Below, piece by piece: positions 19,542-28,251 of a DNA stretch of 64,000 nucleotides. Under the pieces are notes generated by a model, which saw nothing but the letters and a program-made list of their open reading frames with translations, ran no database searches and had not been told where the DNA came from. The position numbers and the translations under genes were made by a program. The stretch's first letter is position 1; each line of letters begins with the position of its first letter. The DNA is from Candidatus Borrelia undatumii (GTDB taxonomy: Bacteria > Spirochaetota > Spirochaetia > Borreliales > Borreliaceae): the NCBI RefSeq assembly GCF_020882015.2, contig NZ_CP086555.2:744001-808000 (forward strand), read 5' to 3'.

Positions 19542-20039
19542 TAGTTCAAAATACGATTTTTTTTCAATATTGTTTTCTAATTGAAAATCCTCTATTATTT
19601 CGTGAATCTCTGCCTTGGCCAAGGCAAGTTCGCTTCTATTTTTAATAATTTTTTCTACTTCTAGGAAGAATCCAAGGTTTTCAATTTCATTGATTTCGAT
19701 AGTTAAGTTTTCCTTTTTATAAACTATACTTTTTTTTATTTTTTTGTACAGAATTTTAAATTCCATTTCTTCTAAAAGCCGTACAAAATCGTTTGTGTTA
19801 TCAACTCTAAATTCAATCTCTTTATTAACTTCTGTATCATTGTCTAAATATTTGGTCTTAAATGTTACAACGTCTGTTAAGGAATTAAACTTTCTTATTC
19901 TAATTGTTTTTTTTTTGTTACAATAATACACATCTTCTTTAAGTTCTTTCTTGATAAATTTGAATTTCTGATTGGCCAATTTTAAAATCCTCTTAACTTT
20001 TCCTTTTGGAATGAAGGCTTTAGACTCGATTTCTAACAT
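19518..20039 (-). CDS. cyaB: class IV adenylate cyclase-like CYTH-domain protein
   Basis: Small CYTH-fold protein (173 aa). The N-terminal E3-x-E5-x-K7 signature binds triphosphate substrates through metal. Internal basic and acidic strands, such as IRIRKF and the EINEIENLGFFLEVEK segment, form the tunnel. Family members make cAMP or hydrolyse triphosphates; in B. burgdorferi the equivalent protein is described as a class IV adenylate cyclase. The gene runs against its neighbours, overlaps the upstream plus-strand gene convergently by 24 nt, and has a good promoter whose -10 box lies 7 nt before the ATG. Confidence 0.9.
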   Translation of the reverse strand: MLEIESKAFIPKGKVKRILKLANQKFKFIKKELKEDVYYCNKKKTIRIRKFNSLTDVVTFKTKYLDNDTEVNKEIEFRVDNTNDFVRLLEEMEFKILYKKIKKSIVYKKENLTIEINEIENLGFFLEVEKIIKNRSELALAKAEIHEIIEDFQLENNIEKKSYFELLGDQFKI

Positions 20040-20045
20040 GTATTA

Positions 20046-20074
20046 AAAATAGTAAAATTGTGATAGTATTTCAA
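20046..20074 (-). promoter_or_regulatory. promoter of cyaB, predicting a leaderless mRNA
   Basis: On the minus strand TTGAAA (20074-20069) and TATTTT (20051-20046) are separated by 17 nt. The expected start, about 7 nt downstream, is the A of the cyaB ATG at 20039. Confidence 0.55.
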
Positions 20075-20097
20075 TGTTTTGCAGTTAGATTTAAGTA

Positions 20098-21432
20098 GTG
20101 TCTTTGTATCCTATGTTAAAGTTTGGGTTTAGTGATAGATTCCTCCTTTTTAGTTATTTTGTATTAATTATATTCTTTGGATTTCTTTTGTTGTCGTTGC
20201 CTATCTCTTGGAAGGGAGACCAAAAACTGGAATACATCGATGCTCTGTTTACGTCTGTATCCGCTGTTAGTATTACGGGACTTGCTACTGTTAGGATAGA
20301 AAATTTTTCTACTTTTGGGTTTGTTGTTATAATGTTGTTAATTCAATTTGGGGGTCTTGGGTTTATAACTATTACTACCTTTTATTTACTTATCCCTAAG
20401 CGCAAGTTGAAAATGACGGATGCTAGAATCATTAAGCAATATTCTCTTTCAAATATTGAGTATAATCCCATTAAGATTTTGAAAAGTATACTTCTTGTAA
20501 CTTTTTTAATTGAGCTGATTGGACTAATATTGATATTAGTTTGTTTTAAATTTCGAGGTGTTAGGATTTCGTTGTTTGAAGTTCTGTTTACTGTGGTTTC
20601 AGCATTTTGTAATGCGGGGTTTTCTATGCATTCTGAGAGTATTTATGCTTGGCGGGAGGTACCTGAGGCGATAGTTGTCGTTGCTGTTTTGGTTATTTGT
20701 GGGGGACTTGGATTTATGGTATATCGGGATGTTACTAATACCGTCAGAGACAAAAAAAAACTATCTCTTCATGCTAAGGTCGTGTTTAGTTTTAGTTTCT
20801 TTTTGATTTTTTTTGGAGCGGTCGTGTTTTTTTTGTCTGAAATTCATAAGTTGGATGAAGGTTATTCGCTTGGAACTCTCATATTAAATTCAATATTTTA
20901 TTCAATAAGTACTCGAACAGCAGGATTTAGTTATCTTGAAAATTCTGTTATTACAAGTAGGACTCAGATGATTACCTTGCCTTTCATGTTTATTGGGGGT
21001 GCTCCGGGCTCCACCGCTGGAGGAATCAAGATAACTACATTTTTTTTAATTATTCTTGCGGTAATAAAGACCCAAGATGGTAATGGCTATATTATAGGAT
21101 CGTATAAGGTATCAATTGATAGCATTAGGTTCGCTCTTTTATTTTTCACAAGGGCTGTTTTTATTCTGTGTTTTTCATTTTTCATGCTTCTTGCAACTGA
21201 GGGCGGAGGTAATTGGAAAGTAATTGACTTGGGATATGAGGTTTTTTCTGCTTTTGGTACTGTTGGGCTTTCGGTAGGCGTTACTCAAGAATTGTCATAT
21301 TTGGGTAAAATAATTATAATTTTTACTATGTTTGCGGGTAGAATAGGTCTTTTTTCTATGGCGATTTTTGTTTCACGGAGATCTCGTTTTGAAGAGTTTA
21401 CAAGACCAAGACAGGATATCTTAGTGGGTTAA
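20098..21432 (+). CDS. ktrB: potassium uptake channel subunit KtrB (TrkH/KtrB family)
   Basis: Membrane K+/Na+ translocating subunit. The four pore loops can be found: SVSITGLATV near residue 56, SAFCNAGFS near 172, STRTAGFS near 277 and SAFGTVGLS near 388. Each carries the selectivity-filter glycine. Paired membrane helices flank each loop and the GGAPGSTAGGIK segment precedes the fourth unit. Length is 444 aa with GTG start; ATG at 20113 is an alternative and neither has a strong ribosome binding site. ktrA follows 6 nt later. Confidence 0.95.
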   Translation: MSLYPMLKFGFSDRFLLFSYFVLIIFFGFLLLSLPISWKGDQKLEYIDALFTSVSAVSITGLATVRIENFSTFGFVVIMLLIQFGGLGFITITTFYLLIPKRKLKMTDARIIKQYSLSNIEYNPIKILKSILLVTFLIELIGLILILVCFKFRGVRISLFEVLFTVVSAFCNAGFSMHSESIYAWREVPEAIVVVAVLVICGGLGFMVYRDVTNTVRDKKKLSLHAKVVFSFSFFLIFFGAVVFFLSEIHKLDEGYSLGTLILNSIFYSISTRTAGFSYLENSVITSRTQMITLPFMFIGGAPGSTAGGIKITTFFLIILAVIKTQDGNGYIIGSYKVSIDSIRFALLFFTRAVFILCFSFFMLLATEGGGNWKVIDLGYEVFSAFGTVGLSVGVTQELSYLGKIIIIFTMFAGRIGLFSMAIFVSRRSRFEEFTRPRQDILVG

Positions 21433-21438
21433 ATAAAA

Positions 21439-22221
21439 GTGAAGACGTTTGTTATTATTGGTCTTAGTAATTTAGGCGTGCATCTTCTTGAGGACTTGAG
21501 CAAACTTGATTGTCAAATTATTATTGTTGATACATCAAAGGAGTTGGTTGAAGAATATGATGTTATTGCTACAGAAAGTTTTATTCTTGATCAATTTACT
21601 AAAAATGCTTTAAAGAAGGTAATTCCTGCAGACACGGATGCTGTAGTTATTGATTTTGATGATGACCTTGGAAAGAGTGCTCTTGTTACGCATTATTGTA
21701 ATCTTTTAGGCGTAAGGGAAATATGTGTTAAGACTGAGGATAGGGATGATGCTGAGATATTGAAAACCCTTGGAGCTACGAGAATTATATTTCCGAGTAA
21801 GGATGCGGCAAGAAGATTGACTCCACTATTAGTTTCTCCCAATCTTTCAACATATAGTATTATTGGGTATGATATTATTGTCGCTGAAACTGTCATTCCT
21901 AATGAGTATGTGGGAAAGACCCTTCTTGAGGCTGATTTGAGAAGGGAAAGGGGCATTACGGTGATTGCTGTTAGGAATTTAAGTAATTCTAGGTATGAGT
22001 TTGTAGATGGGGATTATTTTTTCTTAAAAGACGATAAGGTTGTGATCTGTGGTAAACCCGATAGTATTGAAAGTTTTACAAACAACAAAGATTTGATTAA
22101 AGACTTAATTGCGGCTTCTAAGGAAGAAGAGGCTTCGCTTAAGGAAGAGGCTAGGAAGTTGGGTTTTTTAAGATTTTTTGATTTCATGAAAAAGTTTAAT
22201 AAAGATAAGAAAAGCGATTAG
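21439..22221 (+). CDS. ktrA: potassium uptake regulatory subunit KtrA (RCK domain)
   Basis: Cytoplasmic ring-forming subunit that gates KtrB. It has an N-terminal Rossmann RCK_N domain with a variant nucleotide motif (IGLSNLGVHLLEDL, about residues 7-20) and an acidic residue after strand 2. An RCK_C domain spans about 140-220. A basic, Lys/Glu-rich tail extends to residue 260, longer than the usual 220-aa KtrA. The start is GTG, 6 nt after ktrB. Nucleotide preference (ATP/ADP versus NAD) cannot be told from sequence alone. Confidence 0.93.
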   Translation: MKTFVIIGLSNLGVHLLEDLSKLDCQIIIVDTSKELVEEYDVIATESFILDQFTKNALKKVIPADTDAVVIDFDDDLGKSALVTHYCNLLGVREICVKTEDRDDAEILKTLGATRIIFPSKDAARRLTPLLVSPNLSTYSIIGYDIIVAETVIPNEYVGKTLLEADLRRERGITVIAVRNLSNSRYEFVDGDYFFLKDDKVVICGKPDSIESFTNNKDLIKDLIAASKEEEASLKEEARKLGFLRFFDFMKKFNKDKKSD

Positions 22222-22231
22222 AGGATTTAGG

Positions 22232-23203
22232 ATGACTAAGATTATTCCTGTTGCGAGCGGAAAAGGTGGTGTTGGCAAGACCTCTTTTGTTGCTAATATT
22301 GGCTATAAACTTTCAAGTTTAGGAAAGACCGTAATACTGGTTGATCTTGATCTTGGTGGTTCTAACCTACATACATGTTTAGGGGTTAAAAATACGGGGG
22401 TTGGTATAGGTTCTTTTATTAATAAGCGCGAAAAGAATTTTTCAAATTTAATTGTTGAAACGCCTTACAGTAAACTTTATTTAATACCAGGTGACGCTCT
22501 TTACGCGGGGACGGCCAATCTTCCTTTTCCTATAAAGAAGAAGATAATTGACTCAATTCAAAGAGATCTTGTTGCGGATTTTGTTTTCATAGATCTAGGT
22601 TCGGGTACGTCATATAATACTGTAGATTTTTATTTGGCAGCTTACAGTGGTATTGTTGTTACTGTACCAGAGACTCCTTCTATACTTAATGCGTATTCGT
22701 TTTTAAAAAATGCACTTTATCGTCTTTTGTATTTAGGCTTTCCCTCAAAAAGTGCTGAACGCGAATATATTAGTAATTTCTTTAAGGAACGAATAGAGGG
22801 CGCTAGTGTTAAGTTTAAAGATTTAGTTACAGGAATTGAGCTTATATCTTTAAGTTCATCTCTTAAGGTAAAAAAGATGATGAATAATTTTTATCCTAGG
22901 GTTGTACTTAATAGGATAGAATCTAGTGAAGAAATAGGTATGTGTGAAAGTTTGATTAATGTTGTTAAGAACAATATTAATATACCAATAGAATTTATTG
23001 GATTTGTTCCGTTTGCAAGGAGTTTTAGAGAATCTGTTAATAGTAGGATTCCGTTTATTGATTTTGATAAAAATTCAAAACTTAATAAGTATTTCGAGTT
23101 TATTTCCCACAATTTGATTAAGTCTCCTCTTGAAGGATCGCCCTATATCTACGATGACATATACGATATGATTAAAGATCAAAGTCAGTTTATTAGAAAT
23201 TAG
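22232..23203 (+). CDS. MinD/FlhG-family P-loop ATPase
   Basis: Deviant Walker A ATPase of the MinD/ParA class: GKGGVGKTS with the signature lysine K11 and the P-loop lysine K16. Walker A' (VDLDLGG) is near residue 38 and the switch DLGSG is near 128. Family members position flagella, division sites or other cell-pole cargo. I see no clear C-terminal amphipathic helix that would mark MinD itself. It lies 10 nt after ktrA and is in frame order with pfk, so it is probably part of that operon. Its cellular target is unknown. Confidence 0.85.
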   Translation: MTKIIPVASGKGGVGKTSFVANIGYKLSSLGKTVILVDLDLGGSNLHTCLGVKNTGVGIGSFINKREKNFSNLIVETPYSKLYLIPGDALYAGTANLPFPIKKKIIDSIQRDLVADFVFIDLGSGTSYNTVDFYLAAYSGIVVTVPETPSILNAYSFLKNALYRLLYLGFPSKSAEREYISNFFKERIEGASVKFKDLVTGIELISLSSSLKVKKMMNNFYPRVVLNRIESSEEIGMCESLINVVKNNINIPIEFIGFVPFARSFRESVNSRIPFIDFDKNSKLNKYFEFISHNLIKSPLEGSPYIYDDIYDMIKDQSQFIRN

Positions 23204-23239
23204 TTGGATTATAATGAGTTACGATGGAGGAATGAGATA

Positions 23240-24583
23240 ATGTATAGGATTAGAGATAAGGAATTAGATTTCAGGATAGAGAGCTTGGGGGAATGTAAGC
23301 AAAATAATCCTTTAATTGATTTTTATGCCAGTGAGAGTCATGTACATTTTGCCAGCGAGGTCAATAAAATTAGGTTTAGTGTTTATAAAAATGAAGAGAT
23401 CTGTGATAAGTATGAGGATATCCTTTTAGAGAAAGCTGGTCCTAGGGATAAGATATATTTTACTCCAAAGCATGTCAAGGCGGCGATTACTACTTGCGGG
23501 GGGCTTTGCCCAGGGTTTAATGATGTTATTCGTTCGATTGTAAGAACTCTTTGGAAAGTATATGGAGTTCGTAATATTTATGGTGTTAAATTTGGATATC
23601 AGGGTCTTTTGCCAGAGTCTAACTCACCTTTTATTCAACTTAATCCAGATATGGTGGATGATATTAACCAGTTTGGTGGTACGATACTTGGATCTTCAAG
23701 GGGAGGGATTAGACCTGTTGAAATAGTTGATACTTTAGAGAGAATGAATATTAATATGATCTTCAATATAGGTGGAGATGGGACTCAGAAGGGTTCTATT
23801 TTGATTGCTGAGGAGATAGCTAGGAGAAATTTAAAGATAGCTGTTGTTGGAATACCTAAAACAGTTGATAATGATTTTATGTTTGTTCAAAAATCTTTTG
23901 GATTTGAAACGGCAGTGGAGCAGGCAGTGGCAGCTGTTGCGGGGGCGCATTTTGAGGCAAACAGCGCTTATAATGGAATTGGTCTTGTTAAGGTTATGGG
24001 CAGGGATTCTGGTTTTATTGCTGCTTATACTGCTTTATCGTCCAATGATGTTAACTTTTGTTTAATACCAGAGCTGGACTTTGACATTGAAGGACCCAAT
24101 GGTTTTCTTACTCATCTTGAGAGAAGGCTTTTGGCTAAAGAGAGTTTAGATGAAATCCCTCATGCGGTAATATTGATAGCAGAAGGAGCAGGGCAAAAGT
24201 ACTTTGATCCTAGCAGCCGTAGGAGAGATGATTCTGGTAATTTGCTTTACGAGGACATTGGACTTTATCTTAAAGATAAGATTACAGAATATTTTAACAT
24301 TAAGAAAATTCCAATTACTCTTAAGTACATTGATCCTAGCTATATCATTAGAAGTTCGCCGGCTAATGCTAGCGATTCTCTTTATTGTGCTCGTCTTGGC
24401 TCAAACGCTGTTCATGCTGCGATGGTTGGTAAAACAAAGTTGTTGATTAGCTTATGGAGTACGAAGTTTGTACACATCCCAATAGAAATGGCAGTAATTG
24501 ATAGAAATAAGGTAAATATCAATGGTTCCTTTTGGAGAGATGTTCTTGCAAGTACTGGGCAGCCATTTAGTATGAAGAACTAG
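23240..24583 (+). CDS. pfk: phosphofructokinase (long, group X-like)
   Basis: Phosphorylates fructose 6-phosphate to fructose 1,6-bisphosphate. With ATG 23240 (GGAGG 9 nt upstream) the product is 447 aa; the frame opens at TTG 23204 directly behind the preceding stop, but that start has no ribosome binding site. The active-site motifs are GGDGT (178-182) and PKTVDND (206-212). The family is often annotated as diphosphate-dependent. However, glycine after GGD is the ATP-type residue, while lysine in PKT is shared with both PPi enzymes and ATP-using group X enzymes such as trypanosome PFK. The phosphoryl donor is therefore uncertain. Confidence 0.92.
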   Translation: MYRIRDKELDFRIESLGECKQNNPLIDFYASESHVHFASEVNKIRFSVYKNEEICDKYEDILLEKAGPRDKIYFTPKHVKAAITTCGGLCPGFNDVIRSIVRTLWKVYGVRNIYGVKFGYQGLLPESNSPFIQLNPDMVDDINQFGGTILGSSRGGIRPVEIVDTLERMNINMIFNIGGDGTQKGSILIAEEIARRNLKIAVVGIPKTVDNDFMFVQKSFGFETAVEQAVAAVAGAHFEANSAYNGIGLVKVMGRDSGFIAAYTALSSNDVNFCLIPELDFDIEGPNGFLTHLERRLLAKESLDEIPHAVILIAEGAGQKYFDPSSRRRDDSGNLLYEDIGLYLKDKITEYFNIKKIPITLKYIDPSYIIRSSPANASDSLYCARLGSNAVHAAMVGKTKLLISLWSTKFVHIPIEMAVIDRNKVNINGSFWRDVLASTGQPFSMKN

Positions 24584-24701
24584 AATATAAAATCTAACAA
24601 ACCTAAAGACAGAAATTTTTGTTTGGGCAAGGGTTTTGTGTGTTCGTGCAGCAAGTTGCCTCTACTTGGTTGAGTGTGGCAGGGAGTTGCCTTGTTCGTT
24701 G

Positions 24702-24728
24702 TAAAAAGAGAAAGGCCTTGACTTTCTC
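24702..24728 (-). terminator. intrinsic terminator of the lipoprotein gene
   Basis: Reading leftward, a perfect 7-bp stem (24728-24722 with 24714-24708) with a seven-base loop is followed at once by five T residues (24707-24703). It lies 22 nt after the lipoprotein stop codon. On the plus strand no T run follows, so it is not a terminator for pfk. Confidence 0.75.
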
Positions 24729-24750
24729 AAGACCTCTCCGTTGCCAAAGG

Positions 24751-25296
24751 CTAATTTTCTTCTTCTGTCTCTGTTGTGTCTGGATCGTGTAGGTCTTCCG
24801 TAACTAGGAAAGAACCACCGCTTACAACACGCGTAAAAGGATCTACAGATTCCCCTTGTTTTTTCTCTTCTTTTGGGGGGGGAAGTACATCCACCCTTAT
24901 AAATTCATCCATTGAAATACCAAAACCGGATTCATCTACATTTCTTGTAGAGCCATCGTCACCAGCTGCACTGGGAACACCCAGAGTCGGGTTTGTATTG
25001 CTTTCAGATTCTTCTTCTTGTTTATTTCCTTTTGGCGAATTTTGAAGTTCCTGGGTCTCGTCCGCTACTACATCCACCTTCTTTTTCGCACCTACTACCT
25101 TATCATCTGTTGTTACAGCATCACTTTTGTCTGATTCATCATTTCTGTCCGATGATACCTCATTGCTGTTTGGTTCCTCATTGCCTTTAACCGGTACTGA
25201 ACCCCCAGATGCACCCGACCCGACCTGATTTAAAAGATCACAAGACAGAACCGCGAAAGCCAGCAAAGCTAACACACCATTAACCATTTTATTCAC
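24751..25296 (-). CDS. acidic, probably surface-exposed lipoprotein, 181 aa
   Basis: A lipoprotein signal peptide ends in the lipobox VLSC, so Cys19 should be lipidated. The mature 162 residues are hydrophilic and low in complexity, rich in Glu, Asp, Ser, Asn and Pro, and look disordered apart from a more regular stretch near 120-165. I do not recognise a family. AAGGAG precedes the ATG by 11 nt. It has a possible TATAAT box on the minus strand (25388-25383) and its own terminator, so it forms a single-gene unit between pfk and cdr. Base composition is richer in G+C than its neighbours. A C8 tract in the sense strand (24882-24875) encodes a Pro-Pro-Pro run. Such genes often vary between Borrelia species. 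Confidence 0.82.
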   Translation of the reverse strand: MNKMVNGVLALLAFAVLSCDLLNQVGSGASGGSVPVKGNEEPNSNEVSSDRNDESDKSDAVTTDDKVVGAKKKVDVVADETQELQNSPKGNKQEEESESNTNPTLGVPSAAGDDGSTRNVDESGFGISMDEFIRVDVLPPPKEEKKQGESVDPFTRVVSGGSFLVTEDLHDPDTTETEEEN

Positions 25297-25441
25297 TAAA
25301 ATTCTCCTTTATGTCTCTGTTAACGCGACATCCCAATTTTTACTGCAATCTCAACAGACATCGCATCAATCGACACAGGTTAATTATAACATAATTTCTC
25401 TAGACTTCTTTTTCTGTATTGATGGTGGTTATTTAGTTGAT

Positions 25442-26773
25442 CTACTTTGCTGCATTGCCTGCAATATTTAGCGCGTCCCAAGTTTTTGAGAAGGGTGGGG
25501 AATATGCAAAATCCATTGTTCCGAGTTCCCTTGTTGTAAGTTTCGAATAAATTGCAAGAGATAGTGCATGCATTCTTATTGCGGCTCCGTTTTTTCCGAT
25601 TATTTGCGCTCCTACGATTACCCCTGTTGCTTCATTGTAGATCAATTTAATGTATAAGTCTTCCTGAGATGGGTAATAGCTTGTGTGATTTTTATCCTTT
25701 ATAAACACCGACTTACACTTCATCCCAAGCCTTAAAGCACTCTCCTCCGTTAGACCAGTTCTTGCTGCTTCAAGGGATAAAACCTTAATGGATGCAGATC
25801 CCAGAGTTCCCCGAAAAGGGACGCGCTGTCCTGCTAAATTTTCACCTACTATTTTCCCCAGTTTACTAGCCGTTGTGGCAAGGGGAATGTAATCATGCTG
25901 CTTGCTTACAATATTGTACACCGTAGCACAATCCCCTGCGGAATAAACACCCCTCATGCTAGTCTCACCGTACTCGTTTACAACGATGGCACCGTTTTTT
26001 AAGGTTTCAAGTTGCCCTTCTAAAAATTCAGTAGCGGGACGTATCCCCGTAGAAAGAATTACAAGGTCAGCCTTATATTCGCCTTTGTTTGTAATTATTC
26101 CCTCAACTCTTTCTTTCCCTACTAAACTTTTTACAAATTCATTTGTATGAAGTAAAACATTGTTTTTGGTTAATTCTGCCTCCATCATATCAGTAATTTC
26201 TTCGTCAAATGACTCGGTAAGTATTCGCTTATCCAGCTGAATAACTCTTACATTTTTCCCCCTATTCTTAGCGGCTTCTACCATTTCAATTCCAATGTAT
26301 CCAGCCCCAATGATCACTATGTCATTTATTTCCTCTTTTTTAAAAAGTTCTCTTATTTCTATTCCGTCTTGCATGTTTCTTAAGGTGTAAAAATTTTTCA
26401 GCTTGATATTATCAATAGGGGGAATAATAGGCTTTCCTCCCGTTGCAATCAACAATTTATCATATGTGTCAATAAATATTTCTTCCGTTTTTAGATTTCT
26501 TACTTTAACAGTACTACTTTCGGCGTTTAATTGAATAACTTCATGCTCAGTACGTACAGATATTCCATTTTGCTCAAATTCACTGGGGGTTCTGGCTATC
26601 ATTTTGTTTTCATCATCGAAAAAACCCCCGATGAAGTACGGTAGTCCACAAGCGCCAAAGGACGTAGTATTAGTTTTTTCATAAATAGTAATATTTAGTT
26701 CTTTATTTATTCTCTTTGCCTTAGCAGCAGCGCTGGTACCCGCAGCGGTACCTCCTATAATTATTATTTTCAT
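25442..26773 (-). CDS. cdr: coenzyme A disulfide reductase
   Basis: FAD and NAD(P)H-dependent reductase that keeps coenzyme A reduced; CoA is the main low-molecular-weight thiol in Borrelia. The N-terminal FAD motif GGTAAGTSAA starts at residue 7. The single redox cysteine is C42 in SFGACGLPYF, characteristic of CoADR/NADH oxidase-type enzymes. A second nucleotide-binding motif (GAGYIGIE) is near 155 and the C-terminal tyrosine motif YSPPF is near 426. Length is 443 aa. The ATG immediately follows the stop codon of the cystine transporter gene with no gap, implying co-transcription and coupling. Confidence 0.93.
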   Translation of the reverse strand: MKIIIIGGTAAGTSAAAKAKRINKELNITIYEKTNTTSFGACGLPYFIGGFFDDENKMIARTPSEFEQNGISVRTEHEVIQLNAESSTVKVRNLKTEEIFIDTYDKLLIATGGKPIIPPIDNIKLKNFYTLRNMQDGIEIRELFKKEEINDIVIIGAGYIGIEMVEAAKNRGKNVRVIQLDKRILTESFDEEITDMMEAELTKNNVLLHTNEFVKSLVGKERVEGIITNKGEYKADLVILSTGIRPATEFLEGQLETLKNGAIVVNEYGETSMRGVYSAGDCATVYNIVSKQHDYIPLATTASKLGKIVGENLAGQRVPFRGTLGSASIKVLSLEAARTGLTEESALRLGMKCKSVFIKDKNHTSYYPSQEDLYIKLIYNEATGVIVGAQIIGKNGAAIRMHALSLAIYSKLTTRELGTMDFAYSPPFSKTWDALNIAGNAAK

Positions 26774-28171
26774 TCAAACGAGTTCCTTTTCTATTTTATT
26801 CCTACTATTGTATATATTGAGATCTAATTGATTAAGATTTTTAGCGGTAATTACGCCCGCCACCATTGAGTCACTTACATTAGCAGACGTTCTCCCCATA
26901 TCAATTAGTGGTTCAATAGATATTAGTAATCCAACTAGTTCCACAGGTAGATTCATTGATGAGAGAACCATTAAAGATGCCATCGTTGCTCCCCCCCCAG
27001 CTCCAGCTACTCCAAAGGAGGTTATTATTATTATTCCTATGAGTTGGAGTATAAATGAGGGATCTGTTGGGTTAATTCCTTGAGTAGGGGCAATCATTAT
27101 TGCCAACATAGCAGGATGGAGAGCCGCACACCCATTTTGTCCGATTGAAGCTCCAAACGAGCTGGAGATATTTGCAATGCCCTCGCTAACTCCTAGTTGT
27201 TCAGTTTGCACTTCTATATTAACAGGTATTGTTGCCGAGCTAGAACGAGATATGAATGCAAATGTTAGAACAGGAAACGCTTTTTGAATAAAAGTAATTG
27301 GATTTAGTCTATTAAGTGCAATTAAGACCATATGCATCAAAATTGTAATGCTAATGGCAATATAGGAAGCAAATACGAATTTTCCAAGTTTTAGTATGCT
27401 TGAAGTGTCGCTTGTCGCCGTTATTTTTGTAATCATTGCTAATATGGCATAGGGAGTTAACTTTAAAATTAAAATTAGCATTCCTGCAGTTAAATCTTGT
27501 GCTGTTGCCATTATTTGTTTGAAAAATTCTATTGATTCTGGTTTTTTCCTTGAAACTTTAAGAGCAGCTATTCCTATAAGGGCAGCAAATATTACCACTC
27601 CAATTGTTGAGCTTGGCCTCATTCCTGCCATATCTTCAAATATATTTTCAGGAATAAGTTCTGCCAGTCTTTGTGTAATTGGAGTTTGGTGTAGATTGTC
27701 AAGACCTTGGTTTAAATTCCTTCCATACGCAATCTCATCTTCACCGGGTTGAAGTGACTCTGCTGTTAAATTAAAGAACAAAGATGTGTAAATTCCAATT
27801 ATCGATGCAATCCCTGCTGTAAACACAAGCACCAATATTACAGATAGGCTCATTTTCCAAACATCTTCGGTGTTTGTTAATTTCACTATCGCAGATATTA
27901 TCGAGACAATTATAAGGGGCATTACAATCATTTTAAGAAACCTTATGTAGCCTATTCCTAAAATGTTAATCCATTTAATGCTTTCCTCTATAACCAAAGA
28001 TTCTGAGCCATAAAAGTATTTCATAGATACACCAAAGATCACTCCTAGTCCTAGCGCTGTAAATATCCTTTTTGTAAATGAGATACGTTTTTTATGGAAA
28101 AAATACAATAGCCCCACCAGCCCAAACATAATCGCTATGTTTGATAGTGTGTATATTACTGTTATATTCAT
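26774..28171 (-). CDS. tcyP: L-cystine transporter, TcyP type (dicarboxylate/amino acid:cation symporter family)
   Basis: Secondary transporter of the DAACS family with about eight membrane helices and two hairpin loops. Signature segments include the serine-rich SRSSSATIPVN hairpin and GASIGQNGC in the central part. The C-terminal LISIEPLIDMGRT..NVSDSM segment closely matches what I recall of B. subtilis TcyP. Older annotation calls it a glutamate transporter. I chose ATG 28171, preceded by GAGAGG, over the TTG four codons upstream (28183). It abuts the CoA-disulfide reductase gene, which fits cystine or thiol supply. Confidence 0.88.
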   Translation of the reverse strand: MNITVIYTLSNIAIMFGLVGLLYFFHKKRISFTKRIFTALGLGVIFGVSMKYFYGSESLVIEESIKWINILGIGYIRFLKMIVMPLIIVSIISAIVKLTNTEDVWKMSLSVILVLVFTAGIASIIGIYTSLFFNLTAESLQPGEDEIAYGRNLNQGLDNLHQTPITQRLAELIPENIFEDMAGMRPSSTIGVVIFAALIGIAALKVSRKKPESIEFFKQIMATAQDLTAGMLILILKLTPYAILAMITKITATSDTSSILKLGKFVFASYIAISITILMHMVLIALNRLNPITFIQKAFPVLTFAFISRSSSATIPVNIEVQTEQLGVSEGIANISSSFGASIGQNGCAALHPAMLAIMIAPTQGINPTDPSFILQLIGIIIITSFGVAGAGGGATMASLMVLSSMNLPVELVGLLISIEPLIDMGRTSANVSDSMVAGVITAKNLNQLDLNIYNSRNKIEKELV

Positions 28172-28251
28172 TTTGCCTCTCAAGTTGAAACTTAAATAAT
28201 TATTTAATAATCATGATATTATCATATTTTTTAAAATCTTTCTAAATTTTT

